In this document: piece by piece, positions 20,140 through 27,787 of the stretch
Layout: each line of letters starts with the position of its first letter
Position numbering within the stretch: position 1 is the first letter of the stretch
Assembly (NCBI RefSeq): GCF_001043115.1
Contig: NZ_LFME01000019.1
Location: 1 to 64,000, forward strand
Reading direction: 5' to 3'
DNA: 64,000 bases
DNA from: Xanthomonas sp. NCPPB 1128
Lineage (GTDB): Bacteria > Pseudomonadota > Gammaproteobacteria > Xanthomonadales > Xanthomonadaceae
Translations under genes and position numbers: made by a program
Notes under the pieces: generated by a model
Database searches by the model: none
The model's input: only the letters and a program-made list of their open reading frames with translations
Told to the model about the DNA's origin: nothing

Positions 20140-21249
20140 TCAGTAAAGGACGATCGATTTGATGCCGCGGCCCGCACGCATCGTCTCGAAGCCGCGATTG
20201 ATGTGGTCCAGCGGCAGGGTTTCGCTGATCAGTTCGTCGATGCGGATCTCCCCTGCCAGGTAGCGCTCGGCATAGGCCGGCAGCTCGCTGCGGCCCTTGA
20301 CCCCGCCGAACGCGCTGCCGCGCCAGGCGCGGCCGGTGACGAGTTGCAGCGGCCGCGTGCTGATCTCCTGCGCGCTCGGTGCCACGCCGAGGATGATGCT
20401 TTCGCCCCAGCCCTTGTGGCAGCACTCCAGCGCTGCGCGCATCGCCCGCACGTCGCCGACGCAGGCGAAGCTGTGATCGGCGCCGCCGTCGGTGAGGTCG
20501 ACGATGACCTGCTGCACCGGCGCGCCGAAATCCTTCGGGTCCAGGCAATCGGTGGCGCCCAGCGCGCGCGCCAGCGGGAACTTGTCGCGGTTGATGTCGA
20601 CCACGATGATGCGTTCGGCGCGCGCCATCACCGCGCCCTGCACCACCGACAGGCCGATGCCGCCCAGCCCGAACACCGCCACGCTCTCGCCCGGACGCAC
20701 CCGCGCGGTGTTGAGCACCGCGCCGATGCCGGTGGTGACCGTGCAACCGAGCAGGCAGGCCTTGTCCAGCGGCGCGGACGGGTGGATCCTGGCCACCGCG
20801 ATTTCCGGCAGCACGGTGTATTCGGCGAAGGTGCTGGTGCCCATGTAGTGCAGCAGCGGGCGTCCGTGCAGCGAGAAGCGGCTGCTGCCGTCGGGCATCA
20901 GCCCGCGCTCCTGGCTGCTGCGGATCGCCTGGCACAGGTTGGTGCGATTGGAACGGCAGTACTTGCACACGCCGCACTCGGGCATGTACAGCGGGATCAC
21001 GTGATCGCCCGGGCGCACGCTGGTCACGCCGACGCCGACCTCCTCGACCACGCCGGCACCTTCCTGGCCCAGGATCACCGGAAACGCCGCCTCGGCGTCG
21101 ATGCCGGACAGGGCGATCTCGTCGCTGTGGCAGATGCCGCTGGCGACCATGCGCACCAGCACTTCGCCGGCCTTGGGCGGCTGCAGATCCACCTCCTCGA
21201 TGGCCAGCGGCTGGTTCGCCGCCCAAGCGACCGCGGCTCGCGTCTTCAT
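20140..21249 (-). CDS. FrmA-like (class III) zinc alcohol dehydrogenase with altered zinc ligand
   Basis: Medium-chain NAD-dependent dehydrogenase resembling glutathione-dependent formaldehyde dehydrogenase along its whole 369-residue length (ECGVCKYCRSNRTNLCQAIR, GLMPDGSSRFS, ALECCHKGWGES, GSAFGGVKGRSELP). Structural zinc cysteines are C92, C95, C98 and C106. Of the catalytic ligands, C40 and C169 are present, but the usual His is Gln (Q62, codon CAG, in ILGQEGAG), followed by the conserved Glu. NAD-binding VFGLGGIGLS is intact. In the operon it would oxidise S-hydroxymethylglutathione or an alcohol or aldehyde formed by the PQQ enzyme. The missing His makes exact activity uncertain. Confidence 0.87.
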   Translation of the reverse strand: MKTRAAVAWAANQPLAIEEVDLQPPKAGEVLVRMVASGICHSDEIALSGIDAEAAFPVILGQEGAGVVEEVGVGVTSVRPGDHVIPLYMPECGVCKYCRSNRTNLCQAIRSSQERGLMPDGSSRFSLHGRPLLHYMGTSTFAEYTVLPEIAVARIHPSAPLDKACLLGCTVTTGIGAVLNTARVRPGESVAVFGLGGIGLSVVQGAVMARAERIIVVDINRDKFPLARALGATDCLDPKDFGAPVQQVIVDLTDGGADHSFACVGDVRAMRAALECCHKGWGESIILGVAPSAQEISTRPLQLVTGRAWRGSAFGGVKGRSELPAYAERYLAGEIRIDELISETLPLDHINRGFETMRAGRGIKSIVLY

Positions 21250-21303
21250 TCCGGCTCTCCCCGCCTCCCCGTCGCGGCACCCGCTGGCGCCGCTCGCCTC
21301 ACG

Positions 21304-22323
21304 TCATTGCGCCACGACCACACCCCATGGCATCTCACCCACCGCGATCTGCTTGATCTCCTTCATCGCCGCCGTATCGATCACGCTGACGCTGTTGGAA
21401 CGGCCGTTGGCCACGTACAGCTTCTTGCCGTCCGCGCTCAGCGCCGGGTTCCACGGCCGTTGCCCGACCGGAATCTCGGCCAGGGTGCGGCGCGCGGCCG
21501 GGTCGATCACGCTGACCGTGCCGGCGCCGTTGGACGCATACACGCGGCTGCCGTCGCGGGCGATGGCGATGCCGGCGGTGCGCTGGCCGGCCGGGATGCT
21601 GGCCACGCGCTTGCGCGCCGCCAGATCGATCACGTCGACCACGTTGGCCGCCTCCTGCGCCACGTACGCCGTCTTGCCGTCGGGCGCGAACGCCATGCCG
21701 CGCGGATGTCCGCTGGTGGCGATGACGCCGGTGGACGTGCCCGCCTTCACGTCGATCACGTCCAGGTCGTTGGAGCCTTCGTTGCTGGTCAGCAACAGCG
21801 CGCCATCCGGGGTGTAGACGCAATGTTCCGGCGCCTGCCCGCGGGTGGCGATGTGCGCGCCGATCGCGAAGCTGGCCGGGTCGATCAGCATCACCTGGTT
21901 CTGCCCTTCCACGCACACCGCCAGTTGCCGGCCATCTGGCGCCACGGCGACACCTTCGGCGTTCTCGCCGATGTCGACGCTGCGCAGCACGCGGTCCTGC
22001 ACGGTATCCAGCTCCAGCAGGCGATGGCCCTGCGCGTCGATGACGTACAGATGCCCGGCCGGTCCCGGCACCACCTGTTGCAGGCGCTTGCCGAGCTGGC
22101 CCTGCGCCGACAGCGTGCGCACCACGCGGTCGCTGCCGGTGTCGATCACCGAGATGGTGCCGCTGCGCTGGTTCGGCACGTAGGCCAGCGCCGTGGCGGC
22201 GGCCGCCGGTGTCGGCACGGCGGCCGCGGCAGCGTCGCCCGCGGCGGGCGCGGACGCGCGCTGGCAGGCCGCGGCGAACAGCGACAGCGCGACCACGATG
22301 GACAGACGCCACGCGTTCCTCAT
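21304..22323 (-). CDS. YVTN beta-propeller lipoprotein linked to PQQ alcohol oxidation
   Basis: A 339-residue protein with a signal peptide and lipobox FAAAC (C20), then about seven YVTN/NHL-type blades (AYVPNQRSGTISVIDTGSD; KLYVANGRSNSVSVIDTAAM). Proteins of this family recur in PQQ-dependent alcohol catabolism clusters, for example in Pseudomonas; their biochemical role is unresolved. Its ATG overlaps the cytochrome gene's stop (ATGA). A 54-bp gap leads to the FrmA-like gene. Confidence 0.88.
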   Translation of the reverse strand: MRNAWRLSIVVALSLFAAACQRASAPAAGDAAAAAVPTPAAAATALAYVPNQRSGTISVIDTGSDRVVRTLSAQGQLGKRLQQVVPGPAGHLYVIDAQGHRLLELDTVQDRVLRSVDIGENAEGVAVAPDGRQLAVCVEGQNQVMLIDPASFAIGAHIATRGQAPEHCVYTPDGALLLTSNEGSNDLDVIDVKAGTSTGVIATSGHPRGMAFAPDGKTAYVAQEAANVVDVIDLAARKRVASIPAGQRTAGIAIARDGSRVYASNGAGTVSVIDPAARRTLAEIPVGQRPWNPALSADGKKLYVANGRSNSVSVIDTAAMKEIKQIAVGEMPWGVVVAQ

Positions 22324-22892
22324 TGCGCGGCGCCCGCCGTCTTGTTGATGGAGTGGATGAAGGCCAGCAGCTTTTCGGTATCGCCCGGCTTGAGCACCGG
22401 ACCGAACGGCGGCATCTGCCCGACCACCTTCTCGTGGCCGATCCGGGTCTTGCCGTGCGCCGTCATGCCAGCGGTGCCTTCGGTGATCAGGGTGCGCAAG
22501 GTGTCGTCGTCGCTGCCGTACACCCAGATGTCGTTGGTCAGCGGCGGGCACATGCCGCCGCCACCGGTGCCGCCGTGGCAGGCGGTGCAGCCGGCGGAGT
22601 TGAAGATCGCCTTGCCTTCGGCGACCAGCTCCGGAGTGACCTTGACCGGCGGCCCCTTCGGAATCGGCGTCACCGCCGCAGCGGGGGCCGGTGCGGCAGC
22701 CGCGGGCGTGGCCGCCGGCGCAGCGGCCGGTGCAGGCGCGGGCGCCGCGGCAGGGGTGGCCGGTGCTGGCGTGGCCGCCGGCGCTGGGGGCGTCTCCTGC
22801 TTGCCGCAAGCGGCCAGCAGCAGGAGCGAGGCAAACACGGACACAGGCAGCAGCACGGAGACGGCGCGACGACGGACGGAAGCAGGACGCAT
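22320..22892 (-). CDS. Lipid-anchored c-type cytochrome, probable electron acceptor of the PQQ dehydrogenase
   Basis: A 190-residue monohaem cytochrome. Lipobox LAAC (C29), a roughly 50-residue Ala/Pro linker (31-80), and one haem site C102-T-A-C105-H106; M160 in GQMPPFGP is the likely axial ligand. The GGMCPPLTNDIWVYGSDDD region resembles cytochrome cL (MxaG/XoxG), the acceptor of methanol dehydrogenases. Start at 22892 fits the signal peptide. It is preceded by a 77-bp gap after the binding-protein gene and overlaps the beta-propeller gene. The linker suggests a tethered haem domain reaching across the periplasm. Confidence 0.88.
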   Translation of the reverse strand: MRPASVRRRAVSVLLPVSVFASLLLLAACGKQETPPAPAATPAPATPAAAPAPAPAAAPAATPAAAAPAPAAAVTPIPKGPPVKVTPELVAEGKAIFNSAGCTACHGGTGGGGMCPPLTNDIWVYGSDDDTLRTLITEGTAGMTAHGKTRIGHEKVVGQMPPFGPVLKPGDTEKLLAFIHSINKTAGAAQ

Positions 22893-22969
22893 GGGGACAA
22901 CACCTTTGCGGAGTGCACGATGGGAAGAGCAGGCCGCGCGAGCGGCATGTGCGGGACGACAGGAAGCAG

Positions 22970-24718
22970 TCATTGCGTGCGTCGGTGCTGGGCCTCCGTC
23001 AACAGGTGGGCGAGTTCGGCATTGCCGCGTTGCTGGGCCAGCGCCGCGGGCGTCTTGCCGTCGGCATCGCGCGCATCGGCCCTGGCGCCGGCGGCGAGCA
23101 GGCGCCGGGCGCTGTCCTCGCGCCCGGCGGCAGCGGCCAGCATCAACGGGGTGACGCCGGCGCGGTTCGCGCGGTCGGCCTCGGCGCCGCGCTTGAGCAG
23201 CAGGTCCAGGATCTTCGGCTCGTTGCGCGCCACCGCGAACATCACCGGGGTGAAGCCGGCCGGGTTGGCGTGGCGCACGCTGGCGCCGGCGTCGAGCAGC
23301 GCCTGCACCACGTCGGCATCGGCGTAGGAGATCGCCAGGTCCAGCGGGGTCCAGCCGTCGGTGGATACCGCCTCGACCATGGCGCGATGCGCCAACAGTT
23401 GCGCGACGCTCTTGCCGTCGTTGGACCAGGCCGCCTTCATCAACGGCGTCCAGCCATTGCTGTCGCGGCGTTCGACCTTGGCACCGGCCGCCAGCAGTTC
23501 GCCAACCAGCAGCGGCGCCTGGTTGCGGATCGCCTGCTGCAGCGGCGGCTCGCCGAGCTGGTTGGGCTTGTCGGCGCTGGCGCCATGGCGCAGCAGCCAC
23601 GCCACGCGCACGCCATCGCCGGCGTCCAGCGCATGCGCCAGTTCCTCGTTGGGATCGGCACCGCCGGCAATGCGCAACTGCAGTTGCGCCAGCATGTCCG
23701 AGGAGGCCTGCGCGCTCGGCGTATCGTCTTGGTCGGCCGGCGGCGCATATGGGCCATGCGAGCGCAGGTCACCGGCGACGATGCAATCGGCGCAGGCCAC
23801 CAGCGGCACGTGGTAGTCGCGCAGGATCGCGTCGATCTTGCCGGCGCTGCGCTGCATCGCTGCGTTGAGCGCATCGCGCAGCGCGGCGTTCTTGCGCGAC
23901 ACCGCCCACGCCATCGAATACTCCAGCACCTCGTTGTCGATGACGTTCAGCGGCACCACGCCGAGGCCGCCATGCGCGGCGTAGTAGCCGGCCACCGCCC
24001 CCCAGGATTCGGCGGCATCGAGCTTGCCCGCAGCAACCTGCTCGGCGAGCTTGCCGGGATGCTCCTGCGGCGCGCTGGCCGAGTCGTAGAACAGATACTG
24101 CACCTCGCCCTGCACGCCATGGTCGAACAGCGCCTGCCGCGCCGGCGAACTCTGGAACACGCCGACCTTGAGTTTCTTCAGCGCCGGATCGTCCAGCGAC
24201 GCCGGCCGCAGGTCCAGGCCCTTGCGGGTGACCAGCACATAGCTGGAGCGATACAGCGGGCGCGTGGGCAGGCCCATCTCGAAGTCGCTGTTCATGTCCA
24301 TCAGCACGTCGCAACGCCCGGCGTTGATCGTGCTGCGCGCCAGGCCGCGCTGGTAGTAGCTGCGCCATTCGTACTCCAGGCGCCGGCCCATCTCCGCGGC
24401 CACCACCTGGGCGATCTTGTTCTGGAAGCCCTCGCCTGCACGATCGGACAACGGCATGTTGCCGGGATCGGCGCAGACCCGCAGCACCGGCGCATCGGCC
24501 GGCAGCGTGGCGGCGGGCGCGGCGGAGGCGGGTGCCGCAGCGGTGGGCGGGGCAGCAGGAGCGCGAGCCGTCGCGGACGACGGCTCGCGCGTACAGCCTG
24601 CGGCGACGAGTCCGAGGCTGCACAACAGCAACACGGCGCGCGCGCCCGCAGGCAGGCGCCGCGAGACGGGCGCCATGCGGCCCCCGCTTGCACCCTGGAC
24701 GCGGCGCCGCCGGCTCAT
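22970..24718 (-). CDS. XoxJ/MoxJ-like periplasmic binding protein fused to ankyrin repeats
   Basis: A 582-residue lipoprotein (lipobox LVAAGC, C42). Residues about 75-310 form a family-3 solute-binding fold of the type associated with quinoprotein dehydrogenases (LRVCADPGNMPLSDRAGEGF, NAGRCDVLMDM, KKLKVGVFQSSPARQALF); XoxJ is thought to help dehydrogenase maturation. A short CADC-containing hinge follows, then about seven ankyrin repeats (about 345-575) with units such as SNGWTPLMKAAWS and PAGFTPVMFAVAR. The start at 24718 was chosen because its ATG overlaps the dehydrogenase stop (ATGA); an in-frame ATG at 24676 is also possible. Confidence 0.88.
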   Translation of the reverse strand: MSRRRRVQGASGGRMAPVSRRLPAGARAVLLLCSLGLVAAGCTREPSSATARAPAAPPTAAAPASAAPAATLPADAPVLRVCADPGNMPLSDRAGEGFQNKIAQVVAAEMGRRLEYEWRSYYQRGLARSTINAGRCDVLMDMNSDFEMGLPTRPLYRSSYVLVTRKGLDLRPASLDDPALKKLKVGVFQSSPARQALFDHGVQGEVQYLFYDSASAPQEHPGKLAEQVAAGKLDAAESWGAVAGYYAAHGGLGVVPLNVIDNEVLEYSMAWAVSRKNAALRDALNAAMQRSAGKIDAILRDYHVPLVACADCIVAGDLRSHGPYAPPADQDDTPSAQASSDMLAQLQLRIAGGADPNEELAHALDAGDGVRVAWLLRHGASADKPNQLGEPPLQQAIRNQAPLLVGELLAAGAKVERRDSNGWTPLMKAAWSNDGKSVAQLLAHRAMVEAVSTDGWTPLDLAISYADADVVQALLDAGASVRHANPAGFTPVMFAVARNEPKILDLLLKRGAEADRANRAGVTPLMLAAAAGREDSARRLLAAGARADARDADGKTPAALAQQRGNAELAHLLTEAQHRRTQ

Positions 24719-26727
24719 CGCACCGTCTTGGCGGCGACCGCCGCGCTGCCGCCGCCCGCAGCCGCGGTGGCGGTCGCGGTGGGCGTGACGGTCTTGCCGG
24801 CGCCGTCGATGCGGAAGGTATGCACCATGCCGCCCAACGGGATCTTGTCGAAGCCGTTGCTGAAAGCCAGGCCGGCGGCACCCAGCGCGCCGTACGGGTC
24901 GCCCGGATCCAGGCCGGCGGCGACCGGCAGGCCGATCCAGCCGCCGATGCCCGAGAACACCGCCACATACTGGTGGCCGTTGGCCTTGTAGGCGATCGGG
25001 TTGCCGATGATGCCGGACGGCAACTTGGTCTCCCAGAGTTTCTTGCCGGTGTCCTTGTCCACGGCACGGAACCAGCCATCCAGCGTGCCGTAGAACACCA
25101 GCCCGCCGTCGGTGACAAGGGTGCCGCTCCACACCGGGAACTTCTCCTTGATCTCCCACTTGGACTTGCCTTCGACCACGTCGAACGCCTTGACGATGCC
25201 CAGCGCGCCCGGCTCGTTCGGCTTCATCAGCACGTTGGCGAACACGTACGGCAGGCCCATCATGGTGTTGCCGCGCTCCTGCGGATCCAGCTCCATGTGC
25301 CAGTTGTTGGTGCCGCAGAAGAACACCGCCGAGTTTGCCGGATCCACCGAGCACGGCTGCTGATCCTTGCCGCCCATCGCCGACGGGAACGCCTCGACCT
25401 TGCGGCCGCGCTCCAGCGGCGAATGCGCCGCGACCTTGACCGGGCGCCCGGTCTTCATGTCGATGCGCTCGGCCCAGTTGGCCGGCACGAACTTGTTGGC
25501 GCGCAGCAGCGTGCCGTCGCGGCGGTCGAGCACGTAGGCGAAGCCGTTGCGGTCGAACTGCACCACCGACGGGACCTGCTTGCCGTCGATGGTCAGGTCC
25601 ACCAGGATCGGCTCGTTGATGCCGTCGTAGTCCCACTGGTCGAACGGCGTCTTCTGGTAGCCCCACACCGCCTCGCCGGTGTCGATCTTGCGCGCGAACA
25701 GGGTCATCGACCACTTGTTGTCGTACTCGCCGGTATCGCATTCCTTCTGCGTGGTCTTGCCGCAGCGGTACGACGGGCTCCACAGGCCTGGATTGCCGGT
25801 GCCGTAGTAGACCAACTTGAGTTTCGGGTCGTAGCTGTACCAGCCCCACGCCGCACCGCCGCCGCGCTTCCAGCCTTCGTCGGGATAGGTCTTCTCGCCG
25901 AGGTCGCCGAGCTGGCCGTGCTGCGGATTGGCCTTGTTGAAGTCCGGGCCGAGGCAGATGTCCTTGTCGGTGCCGGTGGCTTCGCAGGACCAGGCCTGCT
26001 TGCCGTCGGCCAGCGCATACGCGGCGACGCGGCCGCGCACGCCGAACTCGTTGCCGCTGATACCGGCCACCACCTTGCCGTCGGCGATGATCGGGGCCAT
26101 GGTGATGGTCTCGCCCTTCTCGGGATAGGCGAGCTTCTGCTTCCACACTTCCTTGCCGGTCTTGGCATCGAGCGCGATCACATCGCCGCTGAGGCTGCCG
26201 AACACCAGCTTGCCGTCGGCGTAGGACGCACCACGGTTGACCGTGTCGCAGCAGGCCACCGCCACCGCACGCTCGTCCTGCTGCGGGGTGTACTTCCACA
26301 GCACCTTGCCGTTGTCTTCCTGCGACAGGTCGATCGCGAACACGTTGTTCGGGTAGGCGCTGACCATGTACATGGTGCTGCCGATCACCAGCGGCTGGCC
26401 TTCGTGGCCGCGGGTGGCATCGGTCTTCATCTCCCACGACATCTTCAGATTCTTGACGTTGTCGCGGTTGATCTCGGCCAGCGGGCTGTGCCGGTTCAGG
26501 CCGAAATCGCGTCCGATGCCGCCCCAGTTGTCGGGATTGGCGGCGTTGGTGGCGAACTCGCTGTCGGTATCGGCAACCGCGGCCGGCGCGGCGGCCGGCG
26601 GTTGCTGTGCGGCGGCCGGCGCGGCCGGTGCCGCGGCTTCTTCGTGCTTCTTGCAACCCGCCAGCGCCAACGCAGTGGCCAGCGCGAGCAACGTACAAGC
26701 CTGGGTACGACGTGAATGACTGTGCAT
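24715..26727 (-). CDS. PQQ-dependent alcohol dehydrogenase of lanthanide (XoxF-like) type, lipoprotein
   Basis: Oxidises methanol or another alcohol in the periplasm using PQQ. The 670-residue product has a lipobox LAGC (C25), an Ala-rich spacer and an eight-bladed propeller. The vicinal disulfide pair C159-C160 (VACCDTVNRG) lies over PQQ. Metal ligands match the family: E227 (GISGNEFGVRG), N312 (GTGNPGLW) and catalytic D366. D368, two residues on (QWDYDGIN), is the extra Asp that marks lanthanide-dependent enzymes; calcium-type MxaF has Ala there. There is no fused haem domain, consistent with the separate cytochrome gene. Start chosen at the ATG preceded by GAGGGGAG. A sigma-54 promoter match lies 84 bp upstream. 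Substrate range is not determined by these motifs. Confidence 0.93.
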   Translation of the reverse strand: MHSHSRRTQACTLLALATALALAGCKKHEEAAAPAAPAAAQQPPAAAPAAVADTDSEFATNAANPDNWGGIGRDFGLNRHSPLAEINRDNVKNLKMSWEMKTDATRGHEGQPLVIGSTMYMVSAYPNNVFAIDLSQEDNGKVLWKYTPQQDERAVAVACCDTVNRGASYADGKLVFGSLSGDVIALDAKTGKEVWKQKLAYPEKGETITMAPIIADGKVVAGISGNEFGVRGRVAAYALADGKQAWSCEATGTDKDICLGPDFNKANPQHGQLGDLGEKTYPDEGWKRGGGAAWGWYSYDPKLKLVYYGTGNPGLWSPSYRCGKTTQKECDTGEYDNKWSMTLFARKIDTGEAVWGYQKTPFDQWDYDGINEPILVDLTIDGKQVPSVVQFDRNGFAYVLDRRDGTLLRANKFVPANWAERIDMKTGRPVKVAAHSPLERGRKVEAFPSAMGGKDQQPCSVDPANSAVFFCGTNNWHMELDPQERGNTMMGLPYVFANVLMKPNEPGALGIVKAFDVVEGKSKWEIKEKFPVWSGTLVTDGGLVFYGTLDGWFRAVDKDTGKKLWETKLPSGIIGNPIAYKANGHQYVAVFSGIGGWIGLPVAAGLDPGDPYGALGAAGLAFSNGFDKIPLGGMVHTFRIDGAGKTVTPTATATAAAGGGSAAVAAKTVR

Positions 26728-26810
26728 CGTTCTACTCCCCTCGTTGAAGAGCCGCGACAGCTGCACCTGGGCCGGCGTGTGCCACGGAACCTGAAGCGTG
26801 GGTGTCTACG

Positions 26811-26826
26811 AGCAACGTCCATGCCA
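26811..26826 (-). promoter_or_regulatory. Sigma-54 (-24/-12) promoter for the PQQ dehydrogenase operon
   Basis: Read on the minus strand, TGGCATGGACGTTGCT matches the consensus TGGCACRNNNNTTGCW at all fixed positions but one (T for C at position 6). GG and GC are correctly spaced. The predicted RNA start lies roughly 70 bp before the dehydrogenase ATG. A sigma-54 activator gene lies at the other end of the region. Confidence 0.82.
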
Positions 26827-26925
26827 TCGCAGCGCTGCGATGCAACATCCCTTGACGTACGGATCACAACGTCGGTTGTCGTCCCAGAGACGCGCGCCAG
26901 CGCGGTCGAAGGCGTCTCGAGAACG

Positions 26926-26940
26926 TGACACTTTGTGCCA
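26926..26940. promoter_or_regulatory. Candidate activator site 1 (inverted repeat)
   Basis: TGACAC-TTT-GTGCCA, an imperfect inverted repeat (5 of 6 pairs) about 100 bp upstream of the -24 element, a usual distance for an enhancer-type site. Its half-site resembles that of the second repeat at 26984-27000. Confidence 0.5.
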
Positions 26941-26983
26941 TGCCGCTGCATCGCGATTGGCGCAGTGCGGGCACACGTGTCGA

Positions 26984-27000
26984 TGGCACAGCCTGCGCCA
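26984..27000. promoter_or_regulatory. Candidate activator site 2 (inverted repeat)
   Basis: TGGCAC-AGCCT-GCGCCA, 5 of 6 pairs, about 160 bp upstream of the -24 element. It shares the TGRCAC half-site with site 1 but has a different spacer. The rest of the 377-bp gap between the HAD gene and the dehydrogenase contains no gene. Confidence 0.4.
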
Positions 27001-27143
27001 TCGACGCGCATGCGACGCAAGCGCACACGGAGGCGCACGGCGGAACGCGCGACAGCAGCGCGCATTCGCCACGCATGCGCCGAGACGCGGTACTAGAGCT
27101 ACGTGTGGGGTGCGCGGCGGCCGTCAGCCGCCGCGGCACAGCA

Positions 27144-27782
27144 TCAGTGCGGCTGCGGTCCGACGCGGTCCTGCCACCACGCCAGCAGCGCGGCGCAGTC
27201 GGTGAAGTGCAGGTCGGCCAGCGCCGGCCAGGGATTGTCCGGATGCAGCAGCACGGTCGTGGCGCCGGCGTGGCGCCCGCACTGCAGGTCGTAGGCGTGA
27301 TCGCCGACCATCGCCAGCGCCTGCGGCGGCACGCCCCAATGCTCGGCCAGCTGCAGCAGACCGCCCGGATGCGGCTTGGGCGGGGCCTCGTCGCGGCCGA
27401 GGATGGTCACCTCCTCGAACAGGTCATCGACCTCGATCTCTTCCAGGGTCAGCTGCGCCAGCTCGCGCGCGTTGCGGGTGAGCACCGCCAGCCGGCAATC
27501 GGCCGCATGCAGGGTGCGCAGCAGCGCCGGGGCGCCGTTGGCCGCGGTGGCCTCCTGGGCCAGCACGCGCTCGTGCTCCAACAGCCAGGCGTGCTTGCTG
27601 GCGCGCTGCGCGTCCGGCAGCGCCGCCAGGTGCTGCAGGATGTCGGCCTGCGGTGGAATCTGCAGTTCGCGGCGGATCAGCGCGAAATCGTGCACGGCGC
27701 GGGTCAGGGTGCCGTCCATGTCGAACACCCAGTGGCGCACCTGGCACAGCGCCTCGGCCGGCGGCGGCGTGACGGCGTGCAT
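27144..27782 (-). CDS. HAD-superfamily phosphatase (phosphoglycolate phosphatase-like)
   Basis: A 212-residue HAD-IA hydrolase. Motif I VFDMDGTLT carries the nucleophile Asp; motif II LTRN, motif III lysine in PPKPHPGG, and motif IV MVGDHAYDL are all present. A small helical cap follows motif I. It is cytoplasmic with no signal peptide. Five bases separate it from the upstream lipoprotein gene, so it is likely the last gene of a cupin-hydrolase-lipoprotein-HAD operon. Substrate unknown. Confidence 0.88.
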   Translation of the reverse strand: MHAVTPPPAEALCQVRHWVFDMDGTLTRAVHDFALIRRELQIPPQADILQHLAALPDAQRASKHAWLLEHERVLAQEATAANGAPALLRTLHAADCRLAVLTRNARELAQLTLEEIEVDDLFEEVTILGRDEAPPKPHPGGLLQLAEHWGVPPQALAMVGDHAYDLQCGRHAGATTVLLHPDNPWPALADLHFTDCAALLAWWQDRVGPQPH

Positions 27783-27787
27783 CGCGC

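Noticed and set aside
22970-24718. Ankyrin-repeat protein as a type III effector
   Set aside because: It has a lipobox and a solute-binding domain and sits in the oxidation operon; no secretion-system context.
26984-26999. Sigma-54-like TGGCACAGCCTGCGCC on the plus strand
   Set aside because: The -24 block is good but the -12 block is GCGCC, and no plus-strand gene follows. It is better read as an inverted repeat.
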